Assembly (NCBI GenBank): GCA_017893485.1
Contig: CM030361.1
Location: 305,002,822 to 305,066,821, forward strand
Source: Hemerocallis citrina
Lineage: Eukaryota > Streptophyta > Magnoliopsida > Asparagales > Asphodelaceae
Reading direction: 5' to 3'
DNA: 64,000 bases
Shown here: in pieces, positions 1-9,999 of the stretch
Position numbering within the stretch: position 1 is the first letter of the stretch
Layout of the letters: every line of letters begins with the position of its first letter
The notes under the pieces: model-generated
The model's input: the letters and a program-made list of their open reading frames with translations, nothing else
The model's database searches: none
Told to the model about the DNA's origin: nothing
Made by a program: the position numbers and the translations under genes

Positions 1-1141
1 AAAGAGAAGAGATACGGTTATAACGTTGTCTATGGGAAGCGAAGTTGTGGAAAAAAGAGGTATTAGCGTCACCCTCTTTAAGCCACCTAACACGAGCTCT
101 TTGAGCCCATTTAGCATGGTCTTGCTGGAGTAAGTTAGCATAGTCCAGTTTACAGGATGAACGTTCAGCACGAGCGGCTGCAGATAAAGGAGCGGACTCT
201 TCCATTTTATCGAAAGACTCAATAGATTGGAGAAGAAATTTTTTGAGAAAGACAGAATTGTGATGCCTCTCCGAATGCCAGATCTTGCATCCGTGTTTAA
301 TAGCATGAATTTTGAGGAGGATGTTGCCCAGCCCTGAAGAGCCCGAAATAGCTGCTAGGCATTCCTCCACCAGCCTAACAAATACTTGGTCTTGCAACCA
401 AAACTTTTCAAAGCGAAATTTGTGCTTGTGATGGAAAGGGAAGTGAGAAGATAGGGAAATCGGGCAATGATCAGAGGAGGGATTAGGGAGCGCCTGAGCA
501 GCAGTCTGGTGAAAACGGTCGAGCCATGACAGGGATACAAGAAAGCGGTCAAGTTTGACTAGAGAGGGTGGGTGACGTTGATTAGACCAGGTAAAAGATC
601 TACCAGAAATAGGTAGATCGGCTAACTGCAGGGAACGAATGCAGTCTTTGAAAATGCCTGATTGGGTGTAAGACATAACAGGATTAGATCTTTCCGAAGC
701 GAACCGGGTGACATTAAAGTCTCCGCACAGGAAATAGAGATCAGATAAGAAAGGTTGTAAGGATAGGAATTCGTTCCAAAATAAGGGACGCCTCTCTGCC
801 GTCGACGGACCGTAAACAGAGATGACGGTAAGAGGACAGTTAAACTGAGACCACTGCAGTTGAATAATTAGAAAAAAGGTCAGGCGGTGGATGCCAACTA
901 ACGAGAAGGTCGATTCTTTGAAACCAACAAGCATTCCTCCCCGCGATCCGATGGCATCTAGCGAGATCCACTTTGAAATAATAGAACCGCCTAAGGCCTG
1001 AAAAATAGCAGAGGAAGGAGAATCCAGTTTGGATTCTTGGATAGAGATTAAGTCGCAACGAGAGGATGAGACAAGATCAAAAATTGCCCGTTGTTTAGAC
1101 GAGCAATTCAGACCACGAATGTTCCAGGAGATGCTAATCAT
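1..1141 (-). CDS. LINE ORF2 N-terminus: endonuclease domain, partial
   Basis: This open frame starts at the ATG at 1141 (minus) and runs off the left edge, giving about 380 codons with no stop. ORF2 nicks target DNA and then reverse-transcribes the element; only the nicking domain and the linker to the polymerase are visible. Motifs in order fit the exonuclease-endonuclease-phosphatase fold: ISWNIRGLN at the start, IQESKLD (catalytic Glu), SVYGPS, LCGDFNV (Asp/Asn pair) and SSDHCPI (Asp-His). After it come FRFEKFW and a stretch containing RVRWLKEGDANTSFFH, the usual plant LINE signature just before the reverse transcriptase. The start overlaps the end of ORF1 by eight bases. The frame looks intact, but the polymerase cannot be judged here. 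Confidence 0.88.
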   Translation of the reverse strand, partial: MISISWNIRGLNCSSKQRAIFDLVSSSRCDLISIQESKLDSPSSAIFQALGGSIISKWISLDAIGSRGGMLVGFKESTFSLVGIHRLTFFLIIQLQWSQFNCPLTVISVYGPSTAERRPLFWNEFLSLQPFLSDLYFLCGDFNVTRFASERSNPVMSYTQSGIFKDCIRSLQLADLPISGRSFTWSNQRHPPSLVKLDRFLVSLSWLDRFHQTAAQALPNPSSDHCPISLSSHFPFHHKHKFRFEKFWLQDQVFVRLVEECLAAISGSSGLGNILLKIHAIKHGCKIWHSERHHNSVFLKKFLLQSIESFDKMEESAPLSAAARAERSSCKLDYANLLQQDHAKWAQRARVRWLKEGDANTSFFHNFASHRQRYNRISSL

Positions 1142-3566
1142 TGGGCCGACTATGCTCCAAAACTCTACTACGTTCCAGTTTCCTAATGACACGGATGCAA
1201 TGCGGGAGGTCCGGTTTGAGGCGGAAACCCATCTTTTGCGCTAGACCATCCAATTTACTATCAGAGATGGAGTCGAAGATAGGAAAATAGAGAGATCCAT
1301 AATGATTATTGGGAGAAGGCAGGGGGTCCGGGACATGCGGAGAGGAAGATGTTGAAGAGGACTTCCCGAGGGAGACACTAGGAGAGCAAACTTTGTTAAT
1401 CGGAGTATTTTTCTTTTTGATAGCCAACAGACGGGCACTGGACCTGATGAAACGCTGTTTCGAAACAGATGAAGTACAACTCTCATCAATTGAAGACCTC
1501 GGCTCCATGGATGGAGAAGGGGGAGGAGATAAAGAGTTGGATGAGGAAGAGCTAGAAACAACCGGGGGTGAAGCCGGTGTTTCCATAGCCCCCTTACCGC
1601 AATACAGAGAAAGGGGATGGGGAGGGAGAATAAGCAAAGGCTTCCGGTTCCTCGTATCGGGGGGTGGGCGAGTCCCTCCACGATACAAAGAACGAGAGTG
1701 CGAGGAAAAAACATAGATAATGTCTCGATGAGAAACACTTAGTAATTTAGCTAACACAGTTAGATGCATTAATTTAAATAAGCAGAAAGCGAAAATAATG
1801 ATGGAATAAGAGGAATGCTTAACAAGAGGATTGATAAATACCTGCTTGGAAAGAGAAGCTCTGTTAAGGTCCTCTTCTTCTTCCAGAAGCAGAGGATCCT
1901 CATTAATCCAAGAAGAGCCTTTAGAGGACTTGGAGGACTTCAGAATGGCAGCCTCGAAAGCGGGTTCAGCACGCTTGGGAGTAGGGAAATGTGCAATCTG
2001 CTGAAATTGCTCCCAGTCCGAAGCAAAATTTGGGTTGACCTCCCACGCGGGCCAAGGAGAGGAAGAGGATTTGCCTTTAGCGAAAGAGGAAGAAGCAGCA
2101 TACGGAGCAGACGAAGTAGGAGCTGAAGACTGGAATATTTTATGATGCGAGATAGCAGATTCAGAAGCTTTATTAGGAGCAGTAATAGTAGGGGAGTTAG
2201 AACCTTTCGCCGGGTGGAGATCGGGATTGATCCACACAAGGTTTGGTGCTTTAGAAGGAGAAATCTTGGTCACTGAGAGATGGGAGGATGGTTTGGGGAT
2301 AAGCGAGCCTTTATTGCGCGCTGACGAACCGCGGGGAGCTTTCACCGCAGGAGAGGGAGATATCGGAGAAGCATGGGTACCAGGGTGGAATGGGGCTTTA
2401 ATATCAGCTTCAAAATGCGCTACAGTGGAGATAGCCTTGGGAATGGCAGGGGTCTGAGAAGAGGGTGGAGAGTCGTGATAGTGAGCAGATACTGAGTAAG
2501 AAGAGATCCTGTCAGAGAGGCAGAAAGCTTCAATTCGAGGGGTGGATTTGGAGCACCGGAAAATGGCCTCAATTTGAACACTGCCCGAAGCAAGCCAAGC
2601 TTTGGAGCTGATACGGACCAAATCGCCGATACATTTGGCCAATTCACTAACCAAACGATGAGAATCACAGAAAGGCGGAAGGCCAACTAAAGAAACTTTA
2701 GCTTCAGTGGTATCAGCACCCTGCTGCTGAGAAGGGATAGAAACCCATTGACGAACATTCAGAACGATGGATCCGATAGAAAGGGAGGGCGACGCCATCA
2801 AGTCCTCTAAAATCTTAGGGGACGGGCAACGGATAACCATGTCCCCGTTAGAACAGTTGTAAAGAACCCAATCCCAGTCCTTTATATTACAGAAGTTACA
2901 CAAAAAGGAATTGAGGGTGAAGAAAGGAACAACACCTCCAGAGAAGGAAATCGCCCCATAAGTGCTAAAGGACTTCAAGCGATCCGAAAGCACGTCCTTA
3001 GGGACAAAGACATGAGTGGCAAACTGTTTGGTGATAGGGCCAGAGGCGGCTACCTGAGTCGGGATCGAAGGAGGAGGACCCTCAGAGATACGCAGATTCG
3101 CGGAGGGAGTAGGCAGCAAGGGAGGAGAAGGAGAAACCTGTTGCTTACGCAATTTGGATTGACTAGGAGGAGGCAGCTTGTTTCGAAGAGAAGGAAGATC
3201 AATTGCGCTTAAGACCTGGTCAATAATCGGCGCTCCGACAGGAAGCCCTAAATTTTTTTGAAGGGCATAACAATGCTGCTGCGCATGCCCGTCTTTGAGA
3301 CAAAAATGGCACTTCATTTTGTTGGGGCAAATAATTTTGAAATGGCCACGCCGTAAGCAACGATAACAAACTGGCCAAGAGAGGGGAGAAATTGAAGCAA
3401 TAGACGAAGAAGATGAACAGGCTCGCAGAGGGTGAGGGCAGGAAAAAGAAGAGCTGTAAGTAGGGTGAAGCTTCTCGAAGGACTGCCTTGTCGGCAGAGT
3501 AAAGCCCACTCTAGAATATAGAGTGGGCCCAGAAACAGAAGAAGAGGAATAACTTCGTGAGCTCAT
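1134..3566 (-). CDS. LINE ORF1 RNA-binding protein (gag-like), 810 aa
   Basis: This long uninterrupted frame starts at the ATG at 3566. Its product should bind the LINE transcript as a nucleocapsid. Two CX2CX4HX4C zinc knuckles lie near the N-terminus (about residues 67-80, CYRCLRRGHFKIIC, and 86-99, CHFCLKDGHAQQHC). A globular region at about residues 185-390 resembles the DUF4283-type RRM-like domain found in plant LINE ORF1 proteins. The rest is a Ser/Pro-rich linker. Residues of about 605-650 turn hydrophobic and low in charge, unlike the flanks, and a CAG/GTATTT splice-donor-like site lies at 1841-1840, so this stretch may be intronic or acquired. Zinc knuckles ahead of the globular domain reverse the order I expect for plant L1 ORF1. 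The family call is firm; the domain boundaries are by eye. Confidence 0.85.
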   Translation of the reverse strand: MSSRSYSSSSVSGPTLYSRVGFTLPTRQSFEKLHPTYSSSFSCPHPLRACSSSSSIASISPLSWPVCYRCLRRGHFKIICPNKMKCHFCLKDGHAQQHCYALQKNLGLPVGAPIIDQVLSAIDLPSLRNKLPPPSQSKLRKQQVSPSPPLLPTPSANLRISEGPPPSIPTQVAASGPITKQFATHVFVPKDVLSDRLKSFSTYGAISFSGGVVPFFTLNSFLCNFCNIKDWDWVLYNCSNGDMVIRCPSPKILEDLMASPSLSIGSIVLNVRQWVSIPSQQQGADTTEAKVSLVGLPPFCDSHRLVSELAKCIGDLVRISSKAWLASGSVQIEAIFRCSKSTPRIEAFCLSDRISSYSVSAHYHDSPPSSQTPAIPKAISTVAHFEADIKAPFHPGTHASPISPSPAVKAPRGSSARNKGSLIPKPSSHLSVTKISPSKAPNLVWINPDLHPAKGSNSPTITAPNKASESAISHHKIFQSSAPTSSAPYAASSSFAKGKSSSSPWPAWEVNPNFASDWEQFQQIAHFPTPKRAEPAFEAAILKSSKSSKGSSWINEDPLLLEEEEDLNRASLSKQVFINPLVKHSSYSIIIFAFCLFKLMHLTVLAKLLSVSHRDIIYVFSSHSRSLYRGGTRPPPDTRNRKPLLILPPHPLSLYCGKGAMETPASPPVVSSSSSSNSLSPPPSPSMEPRSSIDESCTSSVSKQRFIRSSARLLAIKKKNTPINKVCSPSVSLGKSSSTSSSPHVPDPLPSPNNHYGSLYFPIFDSISDSKLDGLAQKMGFRLKPDLPHCIRVIRKLERSRVLEHSRPND

Positions 3567-4305
3567 AATTTTTTTTTTTTAACCACCTCTACCCATGAAG
3601 AGTCCATGGGCCTAAGAAAACACGGCCCACCAAATAAGAATGGCAGCGGCAAAGGAGAGAGAAGAGAGGGGTGGGGGAGAAGAACTCCGTCGCAATGGCG
3701 ACACACAATAGGGAGCCAGCAGACGAGAAGATGATGGAATCTCAGGAAGTAAACTCACAAAGGAGAGAATTGCTAGAGCAACCAGCCCAATCGGTGAGCC
3801 GATGGTAGGATAGGCACACCAGATCTCGCCCACACAGAAAGAAAAGAAAACCCAACAAAGCGCACTAGAGAACGCGAGAGAGACGAAGAAACAACAGCAA
3901 ACTAAACCGAAACAGAAAATAAATTAAAATAAATACTTACAGTGCAAGTAGAGGCTGCCCAAGAGGGAAGGGGGAGGGCCAGTAGCTGCCTTCAAAGCCT
4001 ACCAGGGGAACGAAGGGGATCGGGGCAGCGCCGGAGCCGGAACGGCAGCCAGAGGGCAGGGGGAAGACGCCTTGAGGGAGGGGGAAAGTAGCCGAAGGGC
4101 GCGCACGGCAAGGAGAAACGCGGAGGCAGGGAGAGGGGGTCGCTCACCAGCGAAACAAACGGGAAGGCTAAGAGACGAAAAGGGTTTATAGAGAAGAGCA
4201 CGGGGAGCAAAGTTAGTAAATGGAGGATGGGGGTCGGAGGAGAGGTGGAGATGGATCTGATCGAAGAAGAGAGGAGGAACAGTAGCAAAAATCGCCTTTA
4301 TGATT
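3567..4305 (-). promoter_or_regulatory. LINE 5' UTR / internal promoter region
   Basis: On the minus strand this is CT-rich, as expected for a LINE leader, and ends in an A-run just before the ORF1 ATG. LINE promoters are internal to the leader; I see no TATA box I would trust. A possible spliced intron (GTAAGT donor at 3940, TTTTCTTAG acceptor ending at 3612) lies inside it. The right boundary is inferred from the composition change only. Confidence 0.5.
3612..3940 (-). other. candidate intron in LINE 5' UTR
   Basis: Read on the minus strand, a consensus donor (CACT/GTAAGTATTT) begins at 3940 and a pyrimidine-rich acceptor (TTTTCTTAG) ends at 3612, leaving a 329-nt candidate intron. The interior is T-rich, like plant introns. 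No coding frame is affected. Only splice-site consensus supports it. Confidence 0.35.
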
Positions 4306-5214
4306 GTGGATCTTTGGAAATGTATTGTTAAAGGAAGTATATTGTTTTAACTCATAGCAATGTCAAAGTGCTCACTAAATAGAAAATAGAAAACAATTAT
4401 GTGGTAGATATGTGTCCAAGACTAGTGTACATATATAGAAATGCTCCGTGAATAGACTAGTGTACATATGTGGTAGACATGCTCCGTGAATAGGTCTGCA
4501 GATCCTCGACACGCGAACATACAAATGTCCTCTTGGGACAGAACAACACACAAGTCCTGTAACGCATCCGTAGGACCTAAACCTAAGAGCATATGCTTAC
4601 GTTTCCCAAGTTCCATTACATCTCCACTAGTGTCTGTCCTTAAGTTGATTATTATTAAAAAAATACACAAATCCCCTTTCTCTAGAGTTAGTGTATCCTG
4701 CCGGACTTAATTCCACAACAATAATCCCAAGACCCCACTGGTCTAAATTTACAAAATCTCATCTGCCGGTTCACAGGACTCCCACTCAACTCCTAGAGAT
4801 TTACAACTCAACCATCAATACCAAAACTTTCAATAAAACTCACAAATCCATCATCAAAACGATTATATGAAGAAAACTTCTTAAATCAACAAAAATTCCA
4901 AATCTATATAATGTACTCACAAAATTCTAGAATTTAAATTAAATATTAAATCCATTAAATAACAGAAAACCATATTTTGAAGTCGTAGAATATCACAAAA
5001 CATCAATTCCTTTGAAAATCACTTATATCTCTCTTTATAAAGTCATAGGAATGTAATTTAAATTTCATTATAAACAAAATATAACTTTTTGTAAAATACT
5101 GTAATCTGTAGCAAAACGTCATTTAAAGCAGTAGATTATTAATCCACAATATCGAAGAAATAACCGTTTAAAGAAAACATCAGAAAACTCAAAAAATCCA
5201 TCAGCCAGAGCAAT

Positions 5215-5475
5215 GACAGTCGACTGTCGCAAATGGCTGGTCGACTATCCTGCGAGAATCCGAAAACTCAAGAAAACCCATCAGTCAGGATAGTGACAAT
5301 CGACAGGACAGTGACAGTCGACTGTCGAAAATGGCCAGTCGACTATCCTGCAAAAATTCAAAACTCAAGAAAACGACAGTCGACTATCAGCTTCAGTTCA
5401 AAGAAAAAGCAGTCGACTGTTATTGCAAACAAAATCCGAAATTCAATAACTGACAGTCAACTGTTAACTTCAGTT
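5215..5475. repeat. cluster of GTCGAC-centred palindromes in degenerate repeats
   Basis: Imperfect repeats of about 35-60 bp each contain a palindrome around GTCGAC. Examples are GACAGTCGACTGTC near 5217 and again near 5311, and shorter CAGTCGACTG copies to about 5420. The intervening units share phrases such as AAATGGCTGGTCGACTATCC. Function is unknown. Confidence 0.6.
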
Positions 5476-5689
5476 CGGCCGACTGTCAACTACAACTGGT
5501 TGCCGTTTTAAAATTTTGTGCATGTTTTAAACTGATACGTCGATAAATCTTTGTAAAATCAAAATTTAACTTCCTAAGATGATCAAATATAACTTGTATA
5601 ATATACAGGAGTTTATAAAACACATCAAAAACACATCAAGATCTCAAAAGAGTGATTTTTCACAAAAATCCTTCAAAACAACAACTTAA

Positions 5690-6000
5690 GGCATATAGTG
5701 TATATATGTGGGTATTAGCATCAGTTAAAGCATCAAAACTCTTCAAATAGGATTAGTATACTGTTTAGATTAGTCTCAATATCAAAACAAATCAAATCCA
5801 ATCGAAAACTCTCAAAACATCAACTCTTGACAATTCTTCAAATAGTATATGTGAAAGTGTTTATATATATGTGTATATAGTTGTGGGTGTGCAAACATCA
5901 GTTTTAAACATCAAGAGGATAGTGATTATAAGTAGTATTTTGTTTAAAGCAATCTCAGTATTGAAACAACTCAAGATCCAATTGAAAACATCACAAAATC
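5690..6000. repeat. degenerate tandem duplication
   Basis: Two consecutive, strongly diverged copies of about 160-190 bp each run in the same order: TATATGTGGGT..., ...CATCAGTT..., ...CAATCTCAGTATTGAAAC.... No coding potential is seen. Confidence 0.4.
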
Positions 6001-6659
6001 ACAAAAAAAATCAACTTCAGCTGAACACTCATCAGACCCGAAAATCAATTACTCATGCCAACTCTGAAACTTGATTTTTTTTAATCCAAAACTCTTCTTG
6101 TAATTTATTAAACTCATACACAATCTCTTACAATGATTTAGTCATGAATATATGCAATCCTAATCATGTTATAGTCAAACTCTGCTCATCAAAATTATCA
6201 AAACAGAGTGTATGTATATGCACACAGCGAAGAACCCTACTTTGGTCATTTTTGTGTAATCTACATCATAAAACTTGTTATAATCAATCAAATCAGCAAG
6301 AATATAATACAAAGCAACATACCCATAATTTCTGTTAGGTTCTTAACAATCTCAATTCACTAATTAGGGTTTTTAGTTATCAAGAGCATAGTTTCAGGAA
6401 AATGTTCAATTTTTAGTTCATCCATCCATCAAAATTCATTATATCTACACACCATCACCTAACATGCTTTCTAATAGATAAATCATCACATACAAAATGC
6501 TTAGAATAATAAGAAAACAAATATATTTCACTCACCTTATTGAAGAATCAACCGAAGAAAAATAAAGAGAATAAGAAAATCATTCCTTTCGCAAGAAAAC
6601 CAAGATCCCCGCTTTGAAACTCCACAAAAATAATAGTAAGGAAATCCTTTGTGTTGTGA

Positions 6660-7315
6660 AGCAAAGAGACGGTTGCACCCCACCTTAAATAGGCGGGAAA
6701 TAGGTATCTAGGGTTTTTGAATAGATTTGTATAATACCTCTTTTAAATAGATCTTTACATATATAGATCATTATACTTGGAAATTAAATAAAATCAAATT
6801 AATTGAGATTTAAAAACAAGAACAACCACTCTACTATCAGCCGGCACTGTTTTGAAAACCCAGAAAATGAAATCGTACTTTTTGCCCTCAAAGTGACAAT
6901 TTTGCAAAAAGACCATTCTTTATCAAAACTTACAAAATAAATCAAATTTATTAAAACAAAAAGTAAAATCTTTACCTTTGAGTTGACTAGGAATCATGCC
7001 CAGCCCAAAAATCCGAATTATCTGGAGTTTTCACTTCAAGTGGTAATTTTGCACAAATGTCCATCTTTTTTGTAATATTTGCAAATAGGTCAAATAATTA
7101 TCAGAGAAACCCAGAAAATTCACAAATAATATCTAATAATAAATAATGAGTTTTCCCAAAATAATTTTTTACTTTGAACTTCCCAAGAAAATATTTGCAC
7201 GTATTTTGCACGTGTAAAAAGGTAAATTTCAGAAAAATATTTATTAAATCACCAAAAATCATTTTAATTCATTTATTAATCTTAAAAGCATTATTTTAAA
7301 AACTGGGGTATTACA
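6660..7315 (-). repeat. LTR-like terminus (U3 side), minus orientation
   Basis: The + strand ends in GGGGTATTACA at 7315, so the minus strand begins TGTAATACCCC, the typical start of the giant-LTR families in this window. TATTTAAGG near 6690, read on the minus strand, is TATA-like and is followed by a leader-like stretch. The sister copy ends at 16556. No primer-binding site or polypurine tract is visible next to it. This is a fragment, not a full element. Confidence 0.5.
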
Positions 7316-7319
7316 CTGC

Positions 7320-7755
7320 TGGCCTTGAAAGTGATCCTAGAGGGCAAGACTTTGTAGTGAGGGTACTTTGCGAATTGACAGTTGAAGTTTCAAGTCGTTC
7401 TTGTGTGATAGAGAGTACTGGTATCGATATGTGGGGTGATGTCAATGAGAATAACCAAAATGGAACTGTAGGAGTTGAACAGTCTACGAATATTGTGAAT
7501 GTGTCGTCCCCGGAGGCTTCTAGTGCACAGGGTGCATTGAGAGGTTTTGAACAATGTCCGGTGTTGATGAAGATTCTGCACGTTGGGGAGTCTTGTAATA
7601 CAGAATCCGACACGGGAGGTTGTTTCTCCGGTATTCGTGCTCTATGCGATTGGTGGAGCACATCCTTCATGAGACGTGAGGGGTGGTTGGCGCACTCCAC
7701 GTGGTGGAGTGGTGGAGGTGCGCTTCATGAGAGTGGAGAGTACTTGGGTCTTCCA
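7320..7755 (+). pseudogene. unrecognised open frame in composite repeat A
   Basis: About 145 codons are open directly after the LTR-like end and encode phrases such as VLCELTVEVSSRSCVIES and SSPEASSAQGALRGFEQC. The sister copy at 16561-16923 keeps the same frame with many replacements and a three-base indel, but stops earlier, after SFMRR. There is no clear initiator and no domain that I recognise. It could be a remnant of a retrotransposon gag region. The persistence of the frame is suggestive but not proof of a real protein. Confidence 0.3.
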
Positions 7756-7964
7756 TGAAAGTGGAAGATTGGCAGAGATAATGCGAGGTAAAGATTACGA
7801 TAACTTTGAAGCATTGTGTATTTGGTCCAAGTGGGAGATTATTAGGATTGTGGCCTCAAATACATGTAGGCACTGAGTACTTGAAGTTGGAGAAGAAGAG
7901 GAGAAGACAAAGACAGTAAGAGACAACAACAATAAGTAGAAGATGTGCAGTCTAGAGAGTTGCG

Positions 7965-8130
7965 GTAGATCGACCGACCATGACTGTAGGAGGTTCTTCG
8001 AGTGTATAGGGTTCAACAGAAAAGGGGACGGTCGACCGTGCAGTCGACTGGTCATGTATTGGGTGTTGGCTTTACACATTGCAGTCGACTGACCTGGGGG
8101 GTGCGGTCGACCGACAGCAGCGCTGTGTGT
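7965..8130. repeat. second cluster of GTCGAC palindromes
   Basis: Within 160 bp are ACGGTCGACCGT, two CAGTCGACTG and CGGTCGACCG, all perfect palindromes centred on GTCGAC. The same cluster is in copy B (17215-17365), where one site is broken (CAGTCAACTG). Confidence 0.7.
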
Positions 8131-8149
8131 TATTTAGGCTGACGAGTTT

Positions 8150-8440
8150 AATGCTCAATAAGCTAGATTTGTGTTTATCTTTTAGGATTTGCTTGAGGGC
8201 TATATATATGGCTGTAGACTCTAGGTTTTGTATCACTGATGAGATCAAGAGGTGATCCGTTATCATTGTTCAACTTCAAGAGGGGATTGTGCCGAGTGTT
8301 TCAAAGGTGAGGGAAAGCGATTGAGAGTTGTAATCTCGTTTGTAATCTTTGTATTTCTTGGGAAATAAGAAGTATTGGTTATCTCTGCATATTAATTGTA
8401 TTCTTGTGAGATCTTGCATATATCGTGGTGGCTTGTTCTT
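8150..8440 (+). promoter_or_regulatory. LTR/leader-like stretch in composite repeat A
   Basis: The stretch has a TATATATGGC core followed by T-rich and GTAATC-rich sequence reminiscent of the R-U5 part of a copia-type LTR. No primer-binding site follows, so the assignment is tentative. It recurs at about 17395-17685. Confidence 0.3.
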
Positions 8441-8689
8441 GGTTCATTAAAGTCTTGGTAGTTTCTATTGCTTGTGGTGTACTTCCACTATTAGCACTAC
8501 GAGTTGTGGTAGATTCTTCAACATGTGTACCACACAATGTCCTTAAACCAGATTTCACCTCTTCCGGATGCTGGAATTTGAGTAGGCTTCTGTCTCCCAG
8601 AATGCAACGACAGAAGAGTTGGCGAAGGCACCACGTCACACTCACGATTAGGGGAGAGGGGGACCTATTTATAGGGCCAGAGTGAGAAT

Positions 8690-8825
8690 TGTAACGGCAG
8701 ACAACGCATTGACTGCATCCACTGTAACTGCAGACAATTTCTTTAATGCACCGGCTATAACGGCAGACAGAAACTTGAATGCACTATTGTAACGGTGGAT
8801 AAAACCGTTACATGAATAATTGGCT
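8690..8825. repeat. short degenerate tandem units (about 33 bp)
   Basis: Four successive units begin with GTAACGGCAGACA-like sequence and contain an AATGCA/GCAT phrase. The last continues into an inverted repeat around ACCGTTAC. The same units occur in copy B (about 17935-18060). Confidence 0.5.
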
Positions 8826-9143
8826 AACAAAACAGTTTCTTCATTTATTTCAGCCGTTACAGATCGGAAAAAAAATTGTAGCAAAAGATTTGCTCTGTAC
8901 GGGGTGGGTTCACGTCGGTCCGGCATTCGTGTCGGCACACAAGTCACATGAATATATGATTTTGATCTACTCACAAAGGAGAACACAAATCCATCAAGAC
9001 CTTTCACTAATTCATAGTGGATTTTACTTAAAAAATTGCTCAAAAACTGGTTCGTAAATGGTGTATAAACATACCCATTTTCTAACACTTATTTTCCTTC
9101 ATCTTATCTATCTATAACTATTATAATATCTCTATCTACTATA

Positions 9144-9738
9144 TCTCTACTATTTTAATGGGAGAGTTTATAACTAAACAAAGCTCATTTGTAACAAAAC
9201 AAACTCGTGCACTGCACGTGCAACTCCAATTCTCCCATTATACTTTATTTATTATGTGCACCGCCCTTGCAACTCCAACTCTCCAATTTTACTCTTTATT
9301 TATAATGTGCATTGCACGTACAAATCCAACTCTCCCATTATAATAGGTATTTATATTACTTTTAAATATATATATTTATTAAGGCGTGCATCGCACGAGT
9401 AAATGAGAGTTTTAACTTAAATTTTTTTATATATTAAGATGTGCTCACACATGTAAATCGGATTTTTTTACTTTAAATTTTTTTAATTAATACGATGCAA
9501 TAACTCCAAATCTCTCATTATAGTCTTCACATTTACTTTTACAAATATATATATTTATTAAGACATGCATAACATATAAATCAGAGTTTTTACATTATTT
9601 TAAAAAAAAATTAACATGTGCATCGCACGGCCTGTCTCATTATATTTTTTATTTACTTTGAAAAAAATATATTTATTAAAACGTGCATCGCATAGACAAC
9701 TCCAACATACATGTACTGCACATACAACCCCAACTCCC

Positions 9739-9790
<52 letters not shown>

Positions 9791-9981
9791 TAAGACGTGC
9801 ATCGCACGTGCAAAATACCAGTAACTATTATAATAGGAGACTTGGAGTTGGGGTTTGTAAATCTAACAACTTACGTGCATTATCCGTGCTTAACTAATGT
9901 AGAAGAAATCTCAGGTTCGAAAATTTTTTACTTTAAAAAAATATATTTATTAAGACATGCATTGCACGTGTAAATTACTGG
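9144..9981 (+). mobile_element. Helitron-like non-autonomous element(s), copy A
   Basis: It begins A/TCTCTACTATTTTAATGG, a 5' TC end like those of many plant Helitrons. It contains repeated GTGCATCGCAC-type hairpins. Two possible 3' ends follow such hairpins: CCAG/T at 9821 (CTAG in the sister locus) and CTGG/T at 9981, close to the CTRR-T rule. No Rep/helicase gene is present. The several internal tails suggest serial insertions or tail capture. A long TA run at 9743-9788 lies inside. Confidence 0.5.
9743..9788. repeat. TA dinucleotide microsatellite
   Basis: This is an uninterrupted TA run of about 46 bp. The homologous site in copy B (about 19161-19177) is far shorter, so the repeat has changed length since duplication. 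Confidence 0.95.
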
Positions 9982-9999
9982 TCAATATAAAACACTAAT

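Larger units (their letters stand above)
1..4305 (-). mobile_element. L1-type plant LINE, 5' portion (continues past left edge)
   Basis: This is a non-LTR retrotransposon read right to left: pyrimidine-rich 5' UTR (about 3567-4305), ORF1 (1134-3566) and the start of ORF2 (1141 to 1 and beyond). The order, two CCHC knuckles in ORF1 and an apurinic-type endonuclease opening ORF2 are typical of plant L1-clade LINEs. The visible frames are free of stops, which suggests a fairly young copy. The 5' boundary is only approximate: the CT-rich leader gives way to AT-rich sequence near 4300. The 3' end, poly(A) tail and target-site duplication lie outside the window or were not found. Confidence 0.88.
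4306..6634. repeat. AT-rich, LTR-like non-coding sequence
   Basis: No gene is recognisable. The stretch continues leftwards from the LTR-like end at 7315. In the minus direction it would be the downstream part of a long LTR starting with TGTAATACCCC. It holds a cluster of GTCGAC palindromes (5215-5470) and a degenerate tandem duplication (about 5700-6000). The left LTR boundary could not be fixed. Confidence 0.4.
6635..9996. repeat. composite repeat, copy A (direct duplicate of 15877-19399)
   Basis: This 3.4-kb stretch recurs in the same orientation 9.2 kb to the right. Both copies hold the same series: the U3-like end of a long LTR (ending at 7315), an open reading frame of unknown nature, GTCGAC palindromes, an LTR/leader-like stretch, short tandem units and Helitron-like tails. 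By eye the copies match over nearly the whole length with scattered substitutions. Copy A is cut at its right end by the copia LTR at 10000. Confidence 0.85.

Noticed and set aside
4557..7315. Complete 2.76-kb LTR starting TGTAACGCATCC
   Set aside because: The left motif fits the family end pattern only partly, flanks do not match (AAGTC against CTGCT), and no adjoining primer site or polypurine tract supports it.
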